Positions 1-7,368 of a stretch of DNA of 64,000 nt are shown piece by piece. A model generated the notes under the pieces. The model saw only the letters and a list, made by a program, of their open reading frames with translations, ran no database searches and was not told the origin of the DNA. Each line of letters starts with the position of its first letter. Position 1 is the first letter of the stretch. Source of the stretch: Pontibacter chinhatensis (GTDB lineage Bacteria; Bacteroidota; Bacteroidia; Cytophagales; Hymenobacteraceae); the NCBI RefSeq assembly GCF_900113285.1, contig NZ_FOOT01000001.1:558001-622000 (forward strand), in the 5' to 3' direction. The position numbers were made by a program, and so were the translations under genes.

Positions 1-2
1 GC

Positions 3-251
3 TTGCTACTCGACGCCAGCGTTACCAGCATTCACATCACAGATGAGGAGAATAGCGAGCTAAACCTTAACCTGGCCCGGGAGCTCTCCAAAACACGCCT
101 GCAAAAGGTGGCCCGCATTCACCCGCTCAGCCCGCTGCGTGAAAGTATAGCCCAGAAAAACATCGAGAAGATCTTCCACTCGGGCATAGTGCCTTATGAG
201 CTCAAAACGTTCAGCCACCGGACGGAGGCGCTGAGCTGGCTCCTGAACTGA
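3..251 (+). CDS. C-terminal part of a STAS/SpoIIAA-like protein (cut by window edge)
   Basis: The reading frame is open to the left edge of the window, so only the last ~82 codons are present and the true start lies upstream. The end of the protein, YELKTFSHRTEALSWLLN, matches in pattern the end of the protein at 4442-4873 (PFDLRDFTQKNDALNWLL), so the two are paralogues. Proteins of this kind, common in Hymenobacteraceae, have a STAS-like alpha/beta fold and end in a 'lphe-F-d-eAlaWL' helix. Their role is not known; a regulatory or signalling role is a guess from the fold. No promoter or partner gene is visible. Confidence 0.6.
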   Translation: MLLDASVTSIHITDEENSELNLNLARELSKTRLQKVARIHPLSPLRESIAQKNIEKIFHSGIVPYELKTFSHRTEALSWLLN

Positions 252-338
252 ACTCCCCGCAACTATAGACCTGAAAGTTTAAAAGAAATGACGAATGTCA
301 GTTCTTCGTGATTATTTTATCCAGACTTTTGCGGGGTT

Positions 339-1370
339 ATGCAGGCATCTACCCCAAACAAAGCGATAATTTACTGGCTCCTGAGCGGGGCAATCTTGAT
401 ACTGGCCATGGTGGTTATCGGTGGCATTACGCGCCTCACCGGGTCCGGCCTCTCCATCGTGGAGTGGAACCTGATAGGGGGCACGCTGCCCCCCCTTTCG
501 CACGAAGCCTGGCAAGTTGCTTTTGAGAAGTATAAACAGTTTCCGGAGTACCAGAAGCTGAACAAAGGCATGACGCTGGAGGGGTTTAAAGCAATCTTTT
601 TCTGGGAGTACCTGCACCGGCTGCTGGGCCGCCTGATAGGTATGGTGTTTATTGTGCCTTTCCTGTACTTCCTGCTCACGAAAAAGTTAACAAGCTGGCT
701 GTTCCGCAGGCTGCTTATTATACTTGCCCTGGGCATGGCGCAGGGACTGATGGGTTGGGTGATGGTAAAAAGCGGACTCGTAGATAACCCGCACGTAAGC
801 CACTTCCGGCTGGCGGCCCACCTTACACTGGCCCTAGCGCTTATAGGGCTTATCCTCTGGACTGTAGCCGACCTTGTCACGACCCGCAGACAAGGCACAC
901 GCAGGAGCAGCCTCTACCGCCCAGCCTTGCTGGTGCTGGGGCTTATCCTGGTGCAGATCATCCTAGGGGCTTTTGTAGCTGGCCTCAAGGCCGGTTTCTC
1001 CTATAACACCTATCCGCTTATGGAGGGCGAGATCTTTCCGGCACACCTGCACGGCCACCTGGGCAGCCTGCTGCAGGTGCTGGAGAACGGTGTGGCGATG
1101 CAGTTTGCCCATCGCTGGACTGCTATATTGGTGCTGCTAGCTGTAGGCTGGCTCTGGTATCGCGCGCGCTACACGGTGCTGTTGCCGGATGCTCAAACGC
1201 TGTTATCGGTACTGTTGCTGGTTTGCCTGCTACAGGTGGCGCTGGGCATTGTTACGCTGGTGAAGGCGGTGCCGGTAAGCCTGGGCGTGCTGCATCAGGT
1301 GGTGGCCGTGGTGCTTTTTTCGGCGGCCCTGCTCCTACTGCACCAGTTGCGCCACTGCACGTCACGCTAG
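339..1370 (+). CDS. ctaA: Heme A synthase (COX15/CtaA family)
   Basis: This integral membrane enzyme oxidises the C8 methyl of heme O to a formyl group, giving heme A for aa3-type cytochrome oxidase. The 343-residue protein has about eight hydrophobic segments. The family signature is clear: GGITRLTGSGLSIVEWN near residues 28-44, EYLHRLLGR with His93, SHFRLAAH with His155 and His161, FAHRW with His258, and LGVLHQ with His319. These are the conserved heme-ligand histidines of the COX15 type. The ATG is at the start of the conserved N-terminus and 87 bases after the upstream stop. The gene stands alone here; the other oxidase genes are not in the window. A downstream terminator is not obvious. 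Confidence 0.95.
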   Translation: MQASTPNKAIIYWLLSGAILILAMVVIGGITRLTGSGLSIVEWNLIGGTLPPLSHEAWQVAFEKYKQFPEYQKLNKGMTLEGFKAIFFWEYLHRLLGRLIGMVFIVPFLYFLLTKKLTSWLFRRLLIILALGMAQGLMGWVMVKSGLVDNPHVSHFRLAAHLTLALALIGLILWTVADLVTTRRQGTRRSSLYRPALLVLGLILVQIILGAFVAGLKAGFSYNTYPLMEGEIFPAHLHGHLGSLLQVLENGVAMQFAHRWTAILVLLAVGWLWYRARYTVLLPDAQTLLSVLLLVCLLQVALGIVTLVKAVPVSLGVLHQVVAVVLFSAALLLLHQLRHCTSR

Positions 1371-1489
1371 GGCTTTCACAGCAAGTTTATACTTTCAACA
1401 ACCAGTTCATTTATCCGGCTCAATTATTACAACAGCCTCACAACCAGCCGCCCGAGCAGGAAGTATGTATAGGTTATACTTCCCTGGCT

Positions 1490-1966
1490 ATGACACAAAA
1501 CGAACAATTACGGCAGCACCTGGTAAAGCTCCTGCGCGGCGGGCAAGCCTACCGCCCCATGAACGAATTACTGGATGGCCTCACACTGCAGGAGGCCGGA
1601 AAGAAAGTACAAGGGCTGCCCTATACTATCTGGCAGCAACTGGAGCACCTGCGCTTTACCCAGCATGATATCCTGGACTTCAGCCGCAACCCAAGCTACC
1701 AGGAACCCACCTGGCCCGACGACTACTGGCCAGCAAAGGAGGCTCCCGAAAGTGAAGAGCAGCTTCAGCAAAGTATAGAAGCCATCACCCACAACTTGGA
1801 GGAGATGATACAGCTGGTGCAGGACGCTTGCAATGCTCTGTTCGAGCCTTTTGCGCATGGGCAAGGGCAAACACTGCTGCGCGAAGCCATGCTTGTAGCC
1901 GAGCACAACGCTTATCACCTGGGTCAGATAACTTTGCTACGCAGGCTGCTGGGCACCTTGAAGTAA
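1490..1966 (+). CDS. DinB/YfiT-like four-helix metal-binding protein
   Basis: The 158-residue protein has the DinB-like layout. The first helix carries YRPMNELLDGLT, the second QLEHLRFTQHDIL with the first metal-binding histidine, and a late helix carries AEHNAYHLGQITLLRR with the other histidines. Members of the superfamily bind a divalent metal and act as thiol transferases or enzymes of unknown substrate; the substrate here cannot be told. The frame is open further upstream into ctaA, but the ATG at 1490 gives the length and N-terminus normal for the family, so the longer version is not used. The gene follows ctaA after 119 bases on the same strand. Confidence 0.85.
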   Translation: MTQNEQLRQHLVKLLRGGQAYRPMNELLDGLTLQEAGKKVQGLPYTIWQQLEHLRFTQHDILDFSRNPSYQEPTWPDDYWPAKEAPESEEQLQQSIEAITHNLEEMIQLVQDACNALFEPFAHGQGQTLLREAMLVAEHNAYHLGQITLLRRLLGTLK

Positions 1967-2280
1967 GACAAGTATAAGGATTTGCTGTAGAACCACTTTA
2001 CAGGGTTGAGTTACAACGAAAAACTTACCCTCCCTGCATCAGAGAAAGCACATTGTCCCTACTCAGTCATCTTGGTAGCTGGAAACAGATATTTGGTCGT
2101 GCAGTACGTCTCTCACTCGCTGCTACTGAAGTATGGTGCAATACTGTTTTGCATATTACCTACAAGGCTGATTTATACAAGTATACCTTTTATACTGTTA
2201 CTCTCGTAAAACTAAGTATAAGTTACAGCGGGCAAACAGCCTGGTTTGTACTTATACATGTTTTATTAAATAAACTAACT

Positions 2281-2538
2281 ATGAAAAAGATAATGCTGGC
2301 AGGTATAGTAGCCATGGCATCTATGAGCCTGGTAGCCTGCGATAGAACCGATAGAACAACCAGCATGGAGGCTGACGAAGATAACAAAGTAGTGGTAGAC
2401 CGTGACTCTGTACCTACAGAGTATGAAGTAACCGAAACCGTGGTAGAGTACGATACCACTACCAAGAAAAAAACAGTTGATGCTGATGACGCCAAGCACG
2501 ACAACAAAAAAGATCGTGATAAGAACAGAGATAACTAA
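2281..2538 (+). CDS. Small acidic/charged lipoprotein, function unknown
   Basis: An 85-residue protein with a short signal peptide (MKKIMLAGIVAMASMSLVAC) ending in the lipobox LVAC, so Cys20 is the probable lipidated residue. The mature part is hydrophilic, rich in Asp, Lys and Thr, with no recognisable domain, and ends in a run of D/K/N/R residues. The open frame extends upstream to 2053, but the signal peptide fixes the start at 2281. A strong hairpin follows the stop at once, so it is probably a single-gene transcript. I do not recognise a family. Confidence 0.75.
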   Translation: MKKIMLAGIVAMASMSLVACDRTDRTTSMEADEDNKVVVDRDSVPTEYEVTETVVEYDTTTKKKTVDADDAKHDNKKDRDKNRDN

Positions 2539-2558
2539 GTTTTAAGTTACTATACTCC

Positions 2559-2601
2559 AACCAAAAGCGCCTGCTCAGACAAAGAGCAGGCGCTTTTGGT
2601 T
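2559..2601 (+). terminator. Strong rho-independent-type hairpin after the small lipoprotein gene
   Basis: An 18-base perfect stem (left arm AACCAAAAGCGCCTGCTC) with a short AGACAAA loop ends in TTTTGGTT. It lies 21 bases after the stop at 2538. The core AAGCGCCTGCTC/GAGCAGGCGCTT recurs in the hairpin at 3294-3324. Confidence 0.85.
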
Positions 2602-2675
2602 GGGCTTTACAGCGCAGATGATACTCCCATCAAAATCTTCCCATCCTATTATTACTGTATAAAATTTTGCCGCGC

Positions 2676-3225
2676 CAGGTCCAACCACCCCTACCCCTCC
2701 TTAGCCAAGGAGGGGAGCCTGTTATTACTGTGGCTGAAGTATAAATTTCATAGTTGCTGGTATAGGGTGGACAAGTCACGACCTGTCCCTACAAAGTATA
2801 AATTCTGCAAACGATTACACCCTGTAATCCCCTCAAAGGGACAGTTTGTACTTACTACTCTCCCTGTCATCTCGAGTACTCTTGAGGCGAGAGCCGAAGA
2901 GAGCCAGCGTAGCTGAGAGAGATCTGGGTAGAATCCTAAAGAGATCTCTCCCAAAGGTCGAGATGACAGCATGGGCGGGAGCTATCGACCTTATCCCAGC
3001 CTTTGGGTTGAGCGCCTCGAGAGGTTCCGGTGCCTGAAAGGCAGCCCGAGGCACGAGGGCAGGAAGCGAAAGCAGCGCGATGCCCGAAGGCGAGGCCGCC
3101 CGGCCTTGAGGGAGCCAAGTATAGATGCAACGTTAGGTTTGTGGGAACTAGAGGATGAACCGCAGCTAGCAAGGATAGCTTGCCTCCAATTGCAGGAAGC
3201 AGTGGCTACGAAAGTATAGTCAAAG
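2676..3225 (+). repeat. Composite dispersed intergenic repeat, copy A
   Basis: This gene-free stretch shares ordered sequence blocks with three other gaps in the window. The blocks in order are a 'ggtccaaccacccc' start, 'ggctgaagtata', 'gacctgtccctacaaagtata', 'atcccagcctttgggttgag', 'cgatgcccgaaggcgaggcc', 'gtttgtgggaactagaggat' and 'ttgcaggaagcagtggct'. The same order, in the same or inverted sense, is seen at about 5750-6290, 10668-11140 and 19640-20225. Open frames inside it (for example those reading PGGLAFGHRA) are shared by the copies because the DNA is, and I see no sign that they are genes. Edges are approximate. Confidence 0.85.
2865..2968. repeat. MITE-like element with TGTCATCTCGA terminal inverted repeats (104 bp)
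   Basis: The stretch begins TGTCATCTCGA and ends TCGAGATGACA, a perfect 11-base inverted repeat, and inner arms with AGAGATCT also pair. It carries no gene. A 70-bp relative with the same termini lies at 6023-6092. It sits inside the larger composite repeat copy A, so it probably inserted into or travels with it. The size and structure fit a non-autonomous inverted-repeat element or a REP-like palindrome; no transposase is nearby. Confidence 0.7.
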
Positions 3226-3286
3226 TAAAGGATGGCTTTTCGAGCAAGTCAGTAGTCTTGAATGTCGCCTTTACCACTGTCATAAA

Positions 3287-3324
3287 ACAAAAAAAGCGCC
3301 TGCTCTTTGTGTGAGCAGGCGCTT
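3287..3324 (-). terminator. Terminator of mscL
   Basis: On the - strand the stem AAGCGCCTGCTC/GAGCAGGCGCTT with a 7-base loop is followed by a T run. It lies 21 bases past the mscL stop codon. Confidence 0.85.
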
Positions 3325-3344
3325 GTTGAGTGGCTATACTTAGC

Positions 3345-3779
3345 TTACTTCGAAGCAATATGGCGCAGCGAGTCACGGATCTCGGTGAGCAGCACCTCCT
3401 CTTTGGTTGGGGCTGGCGGCACAGCCGGAGCCGCTGCTTTCTGGCGTTTCAAGCTGTTAATGCCTTTTACAAGCAGGAAGATGACGAAGGCCAGGATGAG
3501 GAAATTGAGGAGCACCGTGATAAAATTACCGTAGGCAAACACGGCTCCTAGTTTGCGGGCCTCTTCCAAGGCAAGTCCGGTAGGTACTTCGCCGGAAAGG
3601 GGCACATAAAGGTTAGAGAAATCCATGTTGCCAACGGCCTTGCCCACTACAGGCATAACTAAATCGTTTACAACAGAATTTACAATACCTGTGAAGGCAC
3701 CGCCAATGATGATACCAATGGCAAGGTCCATCACGTTTCCGCGCATGGCAAACTCCTTAAATTCTTTCATCATTCCCAT
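3345..3779 (-). CDS. mscL: Large-conductance mechanosensitive channel MscL
   Basis: MscL forms a pentameric inner-membrane pore that opens under membrane tension to release solutes after osmotic downshock. The 144-residue product starts [20 protein letters not shown], the classic N-terminal helix and first pore-lining segment, followed by [20 protein letters not shown] (TM1). A periplasmic loop comes next, then [23 protein letters not shown] (TM2), an Ala/Pro linker and a C-terminal helix [15 protein letters not shown]. The open frame extends 14 codons upstream, but the family N-terminus points to the ATG at 3779 (ATGs at 3773 or 3770 are also possible). It is a single gene with its own terminator. 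Confidence 0.96.
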   Translation of the reverse strand: MGMMKEFKEFAMRGNVMDLAIGIIIGGAFTGIVNSVVNDLVMPVVGKAVGNMDFSNLYVPLSGEVPTGLALEEARKLGAVFAYGNFITVLLNFLILAFVIFLLVKGINSLKRQKAAAPAVPPAPTKEEVLLTEIRDSLRHIASK

Positions 3780-4109
3780 AAAGGTCGCTTTTTGAAGTGA
3801 TTGATATAATTGGGTGCACACTGCTAAGAGCCTGGTTACGAAGGCTCTTTTATAAGTTTAATATAGCAATATACAATTTTTAGTTTTTGCAATTCAGCAA
3901 TCAGCAAAAAAATAACACGCCCTGCTGAAGCCGCCAACTACCCTGTGCGGAAACAATGCGCCTTGATTAGAATATCACAAATAGATGGCTTTCGCTGAAG
4001 AATGCGGCATGCTCACGGGAAATCGAGTGGTTTTATGACGGATATCATTTTACATACAACTGTTTATCAACAACTTGTATGTACATCCAAAAAACCTAAC
4101 CTGAAAAGC

Positions 4110-4418
4110 ATGACACAAAAAGCTGTAGCGGAAGTTCTGGGCCTGGAAATGCACCCGGCAGAGGCTAAAAAGATGTTCCGGAACATATATGTGCACCTGC
4201 TGCAGAATGATACGCGTGGGCTGATGCAAACGCTGAATTACCGGGATACGCTAGCTAGCGCTAGTCGAAAAAAGGAGCAATACGAAGTGTTTAAGTTTAT
4301 GCTCGGGCTGTTGCTGCACCAAAATCCCAAAGAGCTGGAGAGGCTTTGCCCGGTGCACCAGCACCTCACGCATTCCCAAAGCTGTCCCCTTCGGCATCGG
4401 CAATGTACTCTTATTTAA
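4110..4418 (+). CDS. Hypothetical 102-residue protein
   Basis: From the ATG at 4110 the frame codes for a mostly helical, His- and Leu-containing protein (MTQKAVAEVLGLEMHPAEAK at the start) with a short Cys/His-rich tail (CPVHQHLTHSQSCPLRHRQC). The spacing of C and H in the tail could bind a metal, but this is only an impression. I do not recognise a family. The open frame begins further upstream at 4002, but that part has a less protein-like composition. It converges with the STAS-like gene at 4442, and no terminator is visible between them. Confidence 0.5.
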   Translation: MTQKAVAEVLGLEMHPAEAKKMFRNIYVHLLQNDTRGLMQTLNYRDTLASASRKKEQYEVFKFMLGLLLHQNPKELERLCPVHQHLTHSQSCPLRHRQCTLI

Positions 4419-4441
4419 TTTGGATGTATGGCTATGCCTGA

Positions 4442-4873
4442 TCAGGCAGCCAGCAGCCAGTTAAGGGCATCGTTCTTTTGTGTGAAGTCGCGGAGATCGA
4501 AGGGCAGGCGCAGTTGGATGGTGATGTCGGTGGAGCTGCGGCCGCCTAAAGGCTGAAAAAGCTCGGGGGCCAGCACACTAGCAATACGTGAAACATTGCT
4601 ATGACGCAGCAGCTTTTCAGTGCGATTGGCTACCCAAACCTGATCCTCCAGGCAAGGCACAATCATACGGCTGTAATCGGCAAGTACAAGTTCAACGTTA
4701 TTGTCTAAGATAAACTGGCAAACATAAAGGCTGTATTGCCGGAGCGTGTCGCAGGGCACCACGCCGCGCCACTCTGAACACACCAGTTTATCATCAGCAT
4801 AGTATCGCAGCGAAAAATGCTGCTCCTGGAGAGCGGTGTGGTATTGGCGATCACTGAGTACGGTGGCTGGCAT
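4442..4873 (-). CDS. STAS/SpoIIAA-like domain protein
   Basis: A 143-residue cytosolic protein with no signal peptide. The alternating strand/helix pattern is CSEWRGVV, then a helix with YSLYVCQFILDNN, the strand VELVLADYSRM, a helix with EDQVWVANRTEKLLR, the strand RIASVLAP, and a final DLRDFTQKNDALNWLLAA. It resembles the STAS-like proteins frequent in Hymenobacteraceae genomes. The partial gene at the left window edge has the same ending, so the two are paralogues about 4 kb apart. Function is unknown; related folds act as anti-sigma antagonists or lipid-binding modules, but no phosphorylatable serine can be assigned here. Confidence 0.65.
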   Translation of the reverse strand: MPATVLSDRQYHTALQEQHFSLRYYADDKLVCSEWRGVVPCDTLRQYSLYVCQFILDNNVELVLADYSRMIVPCLEDQVWVANRTEKLLRHSNVSRIASVLAPELFQPLGGRSSTDITIQLRLPFDLRDFTQKNDALNWLLAA

Positions 4874-5335
4874 AGTTATTTGTTTAAACCTATTTACGCA
4901 ACCAGCTCATACTTGATGTATTTTATGTATATTTTTTATAACTATTCTTCTTATTTTACACCAACATCCATTTTTACTACGTAAACGTCCAATATTTTAA
5001 CCCGAAAGTCGCTTTATTCAGGCGTAGCAGACGTAGCGGGTATATAAATGTGCCAAACTATAGGTCAATTTTTCTCGACTCTCCCCTGTTTATACTTATA
5101 CGATTTGCTTAAAATTTCTACTAGCATATTATAATGGTTGTACTTCAGATTCTTGATACTGTCTGGAGCACACGACAAAACATAGAATTCCTACAGCCTC
5201 AGCAAATAGAAGTATAAAATTTAACCAGAAGAAAGCTCCCTTCAGAATAAACTGGGCGGTCAAAGAAGCGGTTCAGCGGATCTGGCTACTCATCGCCGCT
5301 GTACAGGACGTAACAAGCGCCAACTACAACAGGCG
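4874..5335. other. AT-rich intergenic region, no gene seen
   Basis: The 460 bases between the STAS-like gene and the small lipoprotein gene are AT-rich near 4910-5000. They hold TATACTT/AAGTATA motifs near 5091 and 5210. Both flanking genes are on the - strand, so the right part is the 3' flank of the lipoprotein gene and the left part must carry the promoter of the STAS-like gene. I see no conserved open frame and no clear terminator. Confidence 0.5.
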
Positions 5336-5563
5336 TTACATCGCATTTATCTCATCTATCAGTCGGTCTTTGGCTTCGCGCCTTATTTCGTTTTCTAAAC
5401 TCAGCGTGTCAATACGTGCTTTGGTAGAGTCGAAGTCGAATCCCATATGATTTTTAAATTCCTCTTTCGCAATATCCTTGGCAACATCGGTCAGCCTTCC
5501 CTGGGCTTGCTCGCACGATGTAAAAATTGCCAATCCGATAACTGCTAAAAATAACTTTCTCAT
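5336..5563 (-). CDS. Small lipoprotein, function unknown
   Basis: A 75-residue protein with a signal peptide (MRKLFLAVIGLAIFTSC) ending in the lipobox FTSC, so Cys17 is the likely lipid anchor. The mature part is short and predicted helical with many charged residues (DVAKDIAKEEFKNHMG; ENEIRREAKDRLIDEINAM). I do not recognise a family. It is the only gene between two long non-coding stretches and seems to be transcribed alone. Confidence 0.65.
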   Translation of the reverse strand: MRKLFLAVIGLAIFTSCEQAQGRLTDVAKDIAKEEFKNHMGFDFDSTKARIDTLSLENEIRREAKDRLIDEINAM

Positions 5564-5749
5564 GGTGTGGTTCAGGGTGAAGGGTGGTTACTCCAGTGTT
5601 ATAACTTCAGAGCTGTTGTTTTAGTGTATGGTCACAGCAAAACCTGTTTCCGGCTCATATGTTTTCAGCATCTCATAAAAATTTCAAAATCAGAATTAAG
5701 TTGAGAGGGGTGAGTTACTATACTTTATACTTGCCGGTTTATACTTTAT

Positions 5750-6290
5750 ACTTCTCTGGCGCAAGCGACTGCTTGTGCCGCGAGTAGCCACTGCTTCCTT
5801 CCAAATGAACCAAGCTATCCTTATTAGCTGCCGTTCATCCTCTAGTTCCCACAAATGTCTCGCTTCATCTCCTACTTGGCTCCCTCCTAGGCCGGGAGGC
5901 CTCGCCTTCGGGCATCGCGCGGTGTACATTTCCTGCCCTCGTGCCTCGGGCTGCCCTGCGGGACCGGAAATTACAAGGCGCTCAACCCAAAGGCTGGGGT
6001 AGGTTCGATAGCCGCTGCTTTTTGTCATCTCGACCTTCGGGAGAGATCTGAAGAGAATTCCGGATAGATCTCTCACTTCGTTCGAGATGACAGTGAAATC
6101 AGAAAGTATAATTCCCCTCCTCGGTGGGGCTAGGGTGGGTTCATACTTTGTAGGTATAGGTCGGGACCTGTCCGCGAGAGCTGATACTATGAAAATTATA
6201 CTTCAGCCAATGCAGTCACAGGCTCCCCGCCTTAGACTGCCGAGAATGGGAGTTCGAAGATAGCAAGCGTTGCCCTGTGGGGCCACGGGT
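5750..6290 (-). repeat. Composite dispersed intergenic repeat, copy B (inverted)
   Basis: It holds the same blocks as the copy at 2676-3225, in reverse sense. These are 'agccactgcttcct', 'catcctctagttcccac', 'ggcctcgccttcgggcatcg', 'ctcaacccaaaggctggg', then 'gggacctgtcc', 'ttatacttcagcc' and 'ggctccccgccttaga'. A 70-bp inverted-repeat element lies inside it at 6023-6092. The rest of the gap up to 6489 shows no gene. Confidence 0.85.
6023..6092. repeat. MITE-like element with TGTCATCTCGA terminal inverted repeats (70 bp)
   Basis: It begins TGTCATCTCGA and ends TCGAGATGACA, identical to the termini of the 104-bp element at 2865-2968. The inner arms GAGAGATCT and AGATCTCTC also pair, so the whole element can fold into one hairpin. 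It contains no coding sequence. Confidence 0.7.
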
Positions 6291-6489
6291 GGTTGGATCC
6301 GGCACTAAAATGTTCCCCTCTCCTGTTTTTAGGGGAAAACTGGGGGTGTGGACCCGGCAAAGCAATATTCATATCCCGAGCAAGCATTCGCCACCAATCC
6401 CAAGAAAACAAGTAACTTGCAACACCGAAAAAAGGTAAAATCTACGAACTCTTTAACTCTCTAACTCACCAACTCTCAAAATTTCTAAC

Positions 6490-6990
6490 ATGCTCAAAAT
6501 CGGCCTTCTCTCCGACACCCACTCCTATCTCGACGATCAAATCATGCGCCTACTATCAGACCGTGACGAGATATGGCATGCCGGTGATTTTGGAAGTATG
6601 GAAGTATCAGATAGGCTGCAGGAGCTGGCGCCGCTGCGGGGCGTGTACGGTAATATAGACGATGCTGCCCTCCGGCAGGTGCACCCTAAGGTGAACCGGT
6701 TTGTGGCAGAGGGGCTGGACGTGATGATGACGCATATCGGAGGCTACCCCGGCAAGTACCACCCCGATGTGCGCCAAAGTATAAAGCTCAACCCGCCGCA
6801 GCTCTATATCACCGGCCACTCGCACATCCTCAAGATCATGACCGACAAGAGCCTTAATAACCTGCTACACATCAACCCGGGCGCGGCGGGAAGGCATGGC
6901 TTTCATAAAATCCGGACCATGGTGCGTTTCAACATCTCCGAAGGCAAGGTGCAGGACCTGCAAGTGCTAGAGCTAGGCAATCGGGCATAA
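6490..6990 (+). CDS. Metallophosphoesterase of the YfcE/MJ0936 type
   Basis: A 166-residue single-domain calcineurin-like phosphodiesterase. The metal-binding motifs are in order: DTH at residues 9-11 (LLSDTHSYLD), GD at 33-34 (WHAGDFGS), GN at 55-56 (VYGNIDD), a His in MMTHIGG, and GHSH near 108-111. This is the compact form usual for YfcE-like phosphodiesterases. Relatives cleave small phosphodiesters, and the natural substrate is often unknown. The start is the ATG right after a poly-A/C stretch. The stop overlaps the base of a hairpin at 6989-7021 that mainly serves the convergent gene. Confidence 0.9.
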   Translation: MLKIGLLSDTHSYLDDQIMRLLSDRDEIWHAGDFGSMEVSDRLQELAPLRGVYGNIDDAALRQVHPKVNRFVAEGLDVMMTHIGGYPGKYHPDVRQSIKLNPPQLYITGHSHILKIMTDKSLNNLLHINPGAAGRHGFHKIRTMVRFNISEGKVQDLQVLELGNRA

Positions 6991-7021
6991 AAAAAGTGTG
7001 TCTGCGCAGGCAAACACACTT
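6988..7021 (-). terminator. Hairpin terminator between convergent genes
   Basis: The stem is AAGTGTGT/ACACACTT with a GC-rich loop. On the - strand it is followed by a run of seven T, which suits the small gene at 7103-7291. On the + strand it begins at the stop of the phosphodiesterase gene and may also help to end that transcript. Confidence 0.7.
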
Positions 7022-7102
7022 GATGTCTTGTTTAGTAAGCCGCCGCCATTCGCTCTAAACAGCAGCGGCAGCAGATGGACTTACTTTCGCGAAAATAAGG
7101 GA

Positions 7103-7291
7103 CTACTCGGCAGCGGTTTCTTCAGCAGCAGGCGTGCTCTTTTTTGGAGCCTCACCGAATTGCTCTTTCAGCGCGTCTACGTCTACGTTCTTGATAACAG
7201 GCGTCAGCAGCAGTTGCTTGATCTTAGCTACTTTGTTGTTAGCTCTTGCCTTATTCTTGCGATCTTTTCTTTTTAGTCTAGTAACTCCCAT
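7103..7291 (-). CDS. Small conserved basic protein, function unknown
   Basis: A 62-residue protein with a strongly basic N-terminal half ([20 protein letters not shown]) and an acidic Ala/Glu-rich tail ([10 protein letters not shown]). It has no signal peptide or membrane segment. The basic half suggests contact with RNA or DNA, for example with the ribosome, but this is inference. From memory, similar short '[18 protein letters not shown]' proteins occur as hypothetical proteins across Cytophagales. It has its own -7 promoter box upstream and its own terminator, so it is a real, independently expressed gene. Confidence 0.75.
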   Translation of the reverse strand: MGVTRLKRKDRKNKARANNKVAKIKQLLLTPVIKNVDVDALKEQFGEAPKKSTPAAEETAAE

Positions 7292-7316
7292 CGTTGCAAT
7301 GTTTTTATTTGAGGGG

Positions 7317-7324
7317 CAAAAGTA
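7317..7324 (-). promoter_or_regulatory. Bacteroidota -7 box for the small basic protein gene
   Basis: On the - strand the sequence is TACTTTTG, a match to the Bacteroidota -7 consensus TAnnTTTG, 25 bases before the start codon at 7291. A clear -33 TTTG at the usual distance is not seen. Confidence 0.5.
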
Positions 7325-7368
7325 AGTTATTATTTTTACAAAATAAAATTTTTTCAGAAAGCATATTC

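Noticed and set aside
1223..1489. N-terminal extension of the DinB-like gene into ctaA
   Set aside because: The extension overlaps ctaA in another frame and has low-complexity Gly/Ala composition; the ATG at 1490 gives the family length.
2936..3172. Open frame on the - strand with PGGLAFGHRA, and similar ones at 5775-6002 (+) and 10830-11144 (-)
   Set aside because: These frames lie in copies of the composite repeat and are shared only because the DNA is. Their composition is not protein-like and they vary freely in length and ends.
2559..3324. CRISPR-like repeats suggested by the two similar GCGCCTGCTC hairpins
   Set aside because: There are only two, they are in opposite roles at two transcript ends, and there are no regular spacers.
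4002..4109. Longer start for the hypothetical gene at 4110
   Set aside because: The extra 36 codons have a poor composition and no typical start context; kept only as a note.
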